Shown: positions 21,652 to 22,173 of the stretch, in pieces
Position numbering within the stretch: the first letter of the stretch is position 1
How the letters are laid out: every line of letters starts with the position of its first letter
Source: Bacteroidales bacterium UBA1204
GTDB lineage: Bacteria > Bacteroidota > Bacteroidia > Bacteroidales > F082
Assembly: GCA_002310075.1 (NCBI GenBank)
Contig: DBXU01000003.1
Span: 16,683 to 38,855, forward strand
Direction of reading: 5' to 3'
Length of the DNA: 22,173 bases
Program-made: the position numbers and the translations under genes
Notes under the pieces: model-generated
Database searches by the model: none
What the model was told of the DNA's origin: nothing
Seen by the model: the letters and a program-made list of their open reading frames with translations, nothing else

Positions 21652-21659
21652 CAAAAGTA
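21652..21659 (-). promoter_or_regulatory. -7 box for the PepP-like gene
   Basis: The minus strand reads TACTTTTG followed by C, matching TAnnTTTGC, 34 bases before the ATG at 21617. Confidence 0.6.
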
Positions 21660-21694
21660 TAAAGAAATTTGAAACGGACATGCTACATTTTTTC

Positions 21695-21702
21695 TATTTT
21701 TG
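21695..21702 (+). promoter_or_regulatory. -7 box for asd
   Basis: TATTTTTG lies 25 bases before the ATG at 21728. A TTTG at 21668-21671 is 23 bases upstream, a little far for a -33 element. Confidence 0.6.
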
Positions 21703-21727
21703 TAGCCTAATAAAAAAGACATCAATA

Positions 21728-22173
21728 ATGAAAATCGCAGTGGTGGGAGCCACCGGATTGGTAGGCTCGAAGATGCTTCAAGTGCTTGACGAACAGAAGG
21801 TTCGGATTGACGAGTTGGTTGTAGCTGCCTCAGAGCGTTCCGTTGGCAAAGAGATTGTCTTCCAAGGCAAGACCTATAAAGTCGTCAGCGTTGACGAGGC
21901 CATAGCAGCCCGACCGGATATCGCCATCTTCTCGGCGGGAGCAACAGCTTCAAGGCAATATGCGCCAAGATTTGCCGAACAAGGCACCTTCGTCGTCGAC
22001 AACAGCTCGGCCTGGCGGATGGAAAAAGACGTGCCTTTGGTTGTCCCCGAGATCAACGCCGACACCATCACGCGTGAAACCCACATCATCGCGAACCCCA
22101 ACTGCTCCACCATCCAGATGGTGATGGCTTTGGCGCCCATCCACAAAGCCTACGGCATCAAACGCATCGTCGT
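21728..22173 (+). CDS. asd: Aspartate-semialdehyde dehydrogenase, 5' part
   Basis: The gene runs off the window after 148 codons. The start MKIAVVGATGLVGSKMLQVL is the NADP-binding Gly-x-x-Gly-x-x-Gly loop of the ASADH family. SAGATASRQYAP, VVDNSSAWRM and ANPNCSTIQM follow, with Cys126 as the expected catalytic thiol. The enzyme reduces aspartyl phosphate to aspartate semialdehyde, the branch point to lysine/diaminopimelate, threonine and methionine. The full family length is about 330-340 residues, so more than half is missing. It has its own promoter and is divergent from the PepP-like gene. Confidence 0.96.
   Translation, partial: MKIAVVGATGLVGSKMLQVLDEQKVRIDELVVAASERSVGKEIVFQGKTYKVVSVDEAIAARPDIAIFSAGATASRQYAPRFAEQGTFVVDNSSAWRMEKDVPLVVPEINADTITRETHIIANPNCSTIQMVMALAPIHKAYGIKRIV

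Overview
The window looks like chromosomal DNA from a member of the Bacteroidales (phylum Bacteroidota), probably an uncultured gut- or rumen-type lineage. Four things point there. A surface protein ends in a type IX secretion (T9SS) type A sorting domain. Many genes are preceded by the Bacteroidota -7 promoter box TAnnTTTG instead of an Escherichia-type -10. Several family members are typical of the phylum: a DUF4837 lipoprotein, a stand-alone HsdR-N domain protein, and a TonB-dependent receptor with an N-terminal carboxypeptidase-like domain. Exported proteins and lipoproteins are also numerous. Codon use looks even, and I see no insertion sequence, phage gene, tRNA, rRNA or CRISPR array. 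No stretch over 300 bases lacks a gene; the longest gap is 272 bases (12874-13145).

Layout. 1-1263: the 3' part of a T9SS-secreted modular surface protein. 1316-2840 (minus): an exported nitroreductase followed by an overlapping EamA transporter gene. 2917-3813: a bile acid:sodium symporter (BASS) family transporter. 3898-4764 (minus): a YpfJ-type zinc metallopeptidase, divergent from 4880-6507, which holds an unrecognised 64-residue protein and a 5'-nucleotidase lipoprotein. 6579-7745: a secreted protein with a long Ser/Asn/Gly tail. 7870-9357: a DUF1846 protein. 9464-12003: an operon of a LysM lytic transglycosylase and a DUF4837 lipoprotein, convergent with a small lipocalin-like lipoprotein (12005-12367, minus). 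12430-12873: an HsdR-N (PD-(D/E)XK) protein. 13146-14839 (minus): an exosortase-family protease followed by a ROK-family kinase. 14914-15822: an MscS-type channel. 15951-16193: ribosomal protein L28. 16306-18828: a TonB-dependent receptor. 18863-21617 (minus): two tandem M24 (Xaa-Pro aminopeptidase-like) peptidases. 21728-22173: the start of aspartate-semialdehyde dehydrogenase.

Most of the content is housekeeping and envelope biology: peptidoglycan remodelling, nucleotide salvage, outer-membrane uptake, osmotic protection, proline-peptide turnover and lysine/threonine biosynthesis. I found no defence island or obvious new multi-gene system. The least ordinary parts are the exosortase-ROK gene pair (with a ROK protein lacking the family zinc motif), the 64-residue protein fused by operon to the 5'-nucleotidase, the crossed terminators between 12871 and 13108, the divergent promoter pair built round an ACAATTGT palindrome, and rpmB standing alone without rpmG.

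Starts were chosen from signal peptides, family alignment from memory and promoter position. Several are downstream of the longest possible reading frame.
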